DNA from: Rubrivivax sp.
Lineage (GTDB): Bacteria; Pseudomonadota; Gammaproteobacteria; Burkholderiales; Burkholderiaceae_C
Direction of reading: 5' to 3'
DNA: 64,000 nucleotides
Assembly (NCBI GenBank): GCA_022843905.1
Contig: JALHMT010000006.1
Span: 124,001-188,000 of the forward strand
The position numbers were made by a program, and so were the translations under genes. The notes beneath the pieces were generated by a model that worked only from the letters and a program-made list of their open reading frames with translations, made no database searches and had not been told where the DNA came from. Below are positions 60,544-64,000 of the stretch, one piece after another (positions within the stretch are counted from its first letter, which is position 1; every line of letters starts with the position of its first letter).

Positions 60544-61566
60544 ATGGCCTGGACCTTTCCCTTCTCGGCCATCGTCGGCCAGGACGAGATGAAGCAGGCC
60601 ATCCTGATCGCTGCTGTCGACCCCACGGTGGGCGGTGTGCTCATCTTCGGCGACCGCGGGACCGGCAAGAGCACGGCGGTGCGCGCGCTGGCTGCCCTGC
60701 TGCCGCAGATGAAGGCGGTGGTGGGCTGCCGTTACCAGTGCGACCCCGCAGCCACGCCGCGCACCGCCTGCAGCGAATGTCCCTCGTTGCGCGCCGGCGC
60801 CCGGCCCAAGACGCATCTGGTGCCGGTGCCGGTGGTGGATCTGCCCCTGGGCGCCACGGAGGACCGCGTGGTCGGTGCACTCGACCTGGAGCGCGCGCTG
60901 TCGCAGGGCGTGAAGGCCTTCGAGCCCGGCCTGCTGGCTCGCGCCAACCGCGGCTTTCTCTACATCGACGAGGTCAACCTGCTGGAAGACCACCTGGTGG
61001 ACCTGCTGATCGACGTCGCCGCCTCGGGCGAGAACGTCGTCGAGCGCGAGGGCCTCAGCGTGCGTCACCCGGCGCGCTTCGTGCTGGTGGGCAGCGGCAA
61101 CCCGGAAGAGGGCGAGCTGAGGCCGCAGTTGCTCGACCGCTTCGGTCTGTCGGTGGAGGTGAAGACCCCGGAAGACCTGGCCACGCGGGTCGACGTGGTC
61201 AAGCGCCGCGACGCCTTCGAGCGCGACCCCGAGGCCTTCGTCAAGCACTGGCACAAGGCCGACGCCGCGGTGCAGAAGCGCATCGTCGCGGGTCGTGCCC
61301 ACCTGCCCGGCGTGAAGGCCGGCGACGAGGTGCTGGAGGCCGGTGCGCGGCTGTGCATGAAGCTCGGCACCGACGGCCTGCGCGGCGAGCTCACGCTGCT
61401 GCGCGCCGCGCGCGCTCTGGCCGCGCTGGAAGGCGCGGCCGAGGTGCAGGTCGAGCATCTCAGGCGCATCGCGCCTTCGGCGCTGCGGCACCGGCTGCGC
61501 CGCAACCCGCTCGACGACGCCGGTTCCAGCGCGCGCATCGAGCGCGCGCTGGCCGAGGGCTTCTGA
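60544..61566 (+). CDS. bchI: Magnesium chelatase ATPase subunit BchI
   Basis: A 340-residue AAA+ ATPase of the magnesium chelatase that inserts Mg2+ into protoporphyrin IX for bacteriochlorophyll. It begins FPFSAIVGQDEMKQAILIAAVDP, with Walker A GDRGTGKST at residues 36-44, the subunit-I signature GCRYQCDP, Walker B FLYIDEVNLLEDHLVDLLIDVAASGENVVEREG and GSGNPEEGELRPQLLDRFGL. The ATG at 60544 matches the family N-terminus. bchD follows 59 bases downstream. Confidence 0.95.
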   Translation: MAWTFPFSAIVGQDEMKQAILIAAVDPTVGGVLIFGDRGTGKSTAVRALAALLPQMKAVVGCRYQCDPAATPRTACSECPSLRAGARPKTHLVPVPVVDLPLGATEDRVVGALDLERALSQGVKAFEPGLLARANRGFLYIDEVNLLEDHLVDLLIDVAASGENVVEREGLSVRHPARFVLVGSGNPEEGELRPQLLDRFGLSVEVKTPEDLATRVDVVKRRDAFERDPEAFVKHWHKADAAVQKRIVAGRAHLPGVKAGDEVLEAGARLCMKLGTDGLRGELTLLRAARALAALEGAAEVQVEHLRRIAPSALRHRLRRNPLDDAGSSARIERALAEGF

Positions 61567-61625
61567 ATGCATGAGCGCGCCGGGAGCACGGAGGGTGGTC
61601 CGGTGACCGCTGCTCGACGCTCGTC

Positions 61626-63503
61626 ATGAGCGACGGCCCCGACGGCCCGGGCATCGCCGCGGGCGTCGACCGCGAGGCCCTCGCGGCCGACGCCTGGCGG
61701 GCCGCCCAGTTGCTGGCCATCGACCCGGTGGGCCTCGGCGGCGTGCTGCTGCGCGGCTCGGCGGGCGGGCTGCGCGACCACTGGCTGGCCAGCCTGCGTT
61801 CGCTGATGCCGCCGGCCGCGCCCTGGCTGCGCATGCCGCTGCACATCGACGACGAACGCCTTCTCGGCGGGCTGGACCTCACGGCCACGCTGCAGGCCGG
61901 CCGGCCGGTGGCGCAGGCCGGGCTGCTGTCGCGCTGCGACGGCGGTCTGCTGCTGGTGGCCATGGCCGAACGCCTGACGGCGATGGCCGCCGCGCGCCTG
62001 TGTCACGTCATCGACGCCCACGCCGTGACGCTGCAGCGCGATGGTTTTGCCAGCGTGACGCCGGCGCGACTGGGCGTGGTGGCGCTGGACGAAGGCGGCG
62101 AGGGCGACGACCCTGTCACGCCTGCGCTGCGCGAGCGGCTGGCCATCCAGCTCGACATGGATGCACTGCAGCGCCTGCGTGTGATGCCGCCGGCCTCGGA
62201 CAGCGATGCGAGCGACGCCGCCGGCACCGAAGCCGCCCGCTCGCGCCTGGCGGCCGTGGTGGTCGACGACACGATGCTGCGCACGCTGTGCGAAGCTGCA
62301 TTGGCGCTGGGCGTGCCTTCGCTGCGCGCCTCGGTGCAGGTGCTGGCCGTGGCACGAGCCGCCGCTGCCCTGGCGGGCCACGAGCAGGTGCAGGCCGACG
62401 ACGCGGCGCTGGCCGTCCGCCTCGTGCTGCTGCCGCGCGCCACGCGGCTGCCCTCCGGCGAAGACGCCGAATCGGATCCGGCCCCGCCTGAACAAGCCGA
62501 TCTGCCGCAGGAGCCGCCACCGCCGCAGGAAGCGAACGAATCGAATGACGAAGCAGAGCCGCCTCCGCCGCCGCCCGTGCCTGACGAAGGCTTGCCCGAG
62601 CAGGTGCTGCAGGCCGCCATGGCCTCGCTGCCTCCCGATCTGCTGGCCCTGATGGTTTCGCAGGGGGCCGCGCAGCGTCGCGCCGCGGGCGGCCGGGCCG
62701 GGGCCCGACAGGCTTCGCGTCTGCGCGGACGGCCTTTTGGTTCGCGCCGCGGCGAGCCGCGCGGCGGCGCGCGCATCCACCTCATCGACACCTTGCGAGC
62801 GGCCGCACCCTGGCAGGCCGTGCGCGCCCGCGAACGTGCTGCCGCCTCGGGCAACCCGGTCGTCGGCAAGGTCGACGTACGCAAGCAGGACCTGCACATC
62901 ACGCGCTTCCGCCAGCGCAGCGAGACGACGACGATCTTCGTCGTCGACGCTTCGGGCTCGGCCGCACTGCACCGGCTGGCCGAGGCCAAGGGCGCGGTCG
63001 AGTTGCTGCTGGCCGAGTGTTACGTGCGGCGCGACCGCGTGGCGCTGATCGCCTTTCGTGGCGGCGCCGGCGGCCCCGGCGGCAATGGCGCCGACCTGCT
63101 GCTGCCGCCCACGCGCTCGCTGGTGCGCGTCAAGCGCTCGCTGGCCGCCCTGCCGGGCGGCGGCGGCACGCCGCTGGCGTCGGGGCTCGATGCCGCGCGC
63201 CAAGTGGCCGAGGACGTGGCCCGGCGCGGCGGCACGGCCGTGGTGGTGCTGCTGACCGACGGTCGCGCCAACCTGGCACGCGACGGCTCTGCGGGCCGCG
63301 AGCAGGCCGCCGCCGATGCGCTGGCTTCGGCGCGGCTGTGGCGGTCCAGCCCGGCGGCGTGCCTGCTGCTCGACACCTCGCCGCAGCCGCGCCGCGAAGC
63401 GCGTGATCTGGCCGAGGCGATGGGCGCGCGCTACCTGCCGATGCCCCACGCGGACGCGAAGAAGATGTCGCGTGCCGTGCAGGCCGCCACGGCGGGCCGC
63501 TAG
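61626..63503 (+). CDS. bchD: Magnesium chelatase subunit BchD
   Basis: A 625-residue subunit. The N-terminal part is an AAA+-like domain without a usable Walker A (LLAIDPVGLGGVLLRGSAGG). A Pro/Glu-rich acidic linker lies around residues 285-320. The C-terminal von Willebrand A domain has the MIDAS motif DASGSA near residue 440, and LTDGRANLARDG downstream. BchI and BchD form the ATP-driven ring complex that works with BchH. ATG at 61626. Confidence 0.95.
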   Translation: MSDGPDGPGIAAGVDREALAADAWRAAQLLAIDPVGLGGVLLRGSAGGLRDHWLASLRSLMPPAAPWLRMPLHIDDERLLGGLDLTATLQAGRPVAQAGLLSRCDGGLLLVAMAERLTAMAAARLCHVIDAHAVTLQRDGFASVTPARLGVVALDEGGEGDDPVTPALRERLAIQLDMDALQRLRVMPPASDSDASDAAGTEAARSRLAAVVVDDTMLRTLCEAALALGVPSLRASVQVLAVARAAAALAGHEQVQADDAALAVRLVLLPRATRLPSGEDAESDPAPPEQADLPQEPPPPQEANESNDEAEPPPPPPVPDEGLPEQVLQAAMASLPPDLLALMVSQGAAQRRAAGGRAGARQASRLRGRPFGSRRGEPRGGARIHLIDTLRAAAPWQAVRARERAAASGNPVVGKVDVRKQDLHITRFRQRSETTTIFVVDASGSAALHRLAEAKGAVELLLAECYVRRDRVALIAFRGGAGGPGGNGADLLLPPTRSLVRVKRSLAALPGGGGTPLASGLDAARQVAEDVARRGGTAVVVLLTDGRANLARDGSAGREQAAADALASARLWRSSPAACLLLDTSPQPRREARDLAEAMGARYLPMPHADAKKMSRAVQAATAGR

Positions 63504-63567
63504 GCGGTCAATCCGCCATCCGTTACGTGGTTTGGCGGTGCAGATCGCGCCGCGCCGACCCGGCCCC

Positions 63568-64000
63568 TCAAGCTGTCGCCGAGGACGGGCTCGGCCCGGC
63601 CGCAGTGGGGGGGGTTGCCGTCAGTGCAAGCAAGAGGTCGGCCACGCGCCGGGGCGCCTCTTCGTGGGCCAGGTGGCCCAGGCCCGCCAGCCGGTGCAGC
63701 ACGGCGCCGGGCCAGCGCCGTGCCAGCCGCTCGGCCTGCTCCGGCGGCACGGCGCGATCACGCTCGCCCACCAGCAGGTGCACCGGGTGCGGCCAGCCCT
63801 GCAGGCGCCGCTGCAGCGCTGCCAGGTCCCAGTCGGCCATCATCGCCAGCACGCCGGCGATGTGTGCCGGCGACCGCATCAGCCGCGCGTACCACTGGGC
63901 GCCGGCGGCGTCGAGCGTGGAGCCGGTGGAGTCGATGAGACGCTGCACCGCGGTGCTGTCACGCGCCTGTCGGGCGGTGAACCAGGGCACCAGCGGGTTC
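63568..64000 (-). CDS. bchO: BchO-like alpha/beta hydrolase (partial, 5' end outside window)
   Basis: At least 144 C-terminal residues of an alpha/beta hydrolase that runs off the right edge; the frame is open to 64000. NPLVPWFTARQARD, TGSTLDAAGAQWYARLMRSPAHIAGVLAMMADWDLAAL and HLLVGERDRAVPPEQAERL with GLGHLAHEEAPRRV are characteristic of BchO, the hydrolase-fold protein linked to magnesium chelatase genes. It is transcribed opposite to bchI-bchD. The catalytic Ser is outside the window. Confidence 0.8.
   Translation of the reverse strand, partial: NPLVPWFTARQARDSTAVQRLIDSTGSTLDAAGAQWYARLMRSPAHIAGVLAMMADWDLAALQRRLQGWPHPVHLLVGERDRAVPPEQAERLARRWPGAVLHRLAGLGHLAHEEAPRRVADLLLALTATPPTAAGPSPSSATA

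Noticed and set aside
1..64000. tRNA, rRNA or mobile elements in the window
   Set aside because: No cloverleaf, rRNA-like stretch, transposase, integrase or phage protein was recognised on either strand.

Overview
The window is very GC-rich DNA densely packed with genes on both strands. No rRNA, tRNA, CRISPR array, insertion sequence or phage gene was seen. The gene content points to a betaproteobacterium of the order Burkholderiales. It has four Bug-type (TctC) solute receptors, an aerobic benzoyl-CoA (box) operon with its BoxR regulator, many solute-binding/ABC systems for small organics, and, at the right edge, magnesium-chelatase genes bchI and bchD with a partial bchO. The combination suggests a photosynthetic or formerly photosynthetic relative of Rubrivivax. 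That placement is inference from gene content only.

Layout. (1) 1-8415, plus strand: the end of a Rieske oxygenase, a glutamine-synthetase-like ligase, a 2Fe-2S ferredoxin, an ABC importer, a YtcJ-like amidohydrolase, a second ABC permease and a metallo-beta-lactamase-fold hydrolase. This looks like a catabolic unit for an amine or amide, possibly with a gamma-glutamylation step before oxygenation. (2) 8393-13006, minus strand: housekeeping or envelope genes (thioredoxin-like, transglutaminase-like, a CvpA-CAP fusion, a YihY membrane protein, NADH dehydrogenase type II). (3) 13082-20509, minus: a probable operon of three related Bug receptors alternating with a Rieske oxygenase, an NTF2/flavin-reductase-like fusion, an enolase-superfamily enzyme and a hydroxyacid dehydrogenase. 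Divergent from it (21220-24092) are an extradiol dioxygenase, a VanB-type reductase and an IclR regulator; an isolated rmlC-like gene lies between. An esterase, a TldD/TldE protease pair and a class II aldolase follow. (4) 29279-39113: the benzoate region. boxC-boxB-boxA and a 3-hydroxyacyl-CoA dehydrogenase run leftward from a well-formed promoter that carries four phased TGCA motifs. boxR lies next, then benzoate-CoA ligase and an alpha/beta hydrolase run rightward. (5) 39273-48557, minus: a tightly overlapping operon with two THI5-like binding proteins, one ABC permease/ATPase pair, a cyanuric-acid/barbiturate-type ring-opening amidohydrolase, a dihydropyrimidinase/allantoinase-like hydrolase, another amidohydrolase, an SDR and a DUF3830 protein. 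A divergent LysR regulator sits at its head. It looks like uptake and ring opening of a nitrogen heterocycle, and is my main candidate for an undescribed system. (6) 50090-51587: a di-haem cytochrome c peroxidase and an Irr-like Fur regulator. (7) 51616-57074: FAD monooxygenase, Bug receptor, MoaD/ThiS-like protein, BNR-repeat protein and a divergent acyl-CoA dehydrogenase. (8) 57068-60215: otsB and an unusual membrane-anchored otsA. (9) 60544-64000: bchI, bchD and the end of bchO.

Two families of dispersed structured repeats stand out. One is a multi-hairpin element directly after stop codons (two copies, with compensatory changes in the stems). The other is a composite head-to-head palindrome (three copies, two of them inside the box operon).
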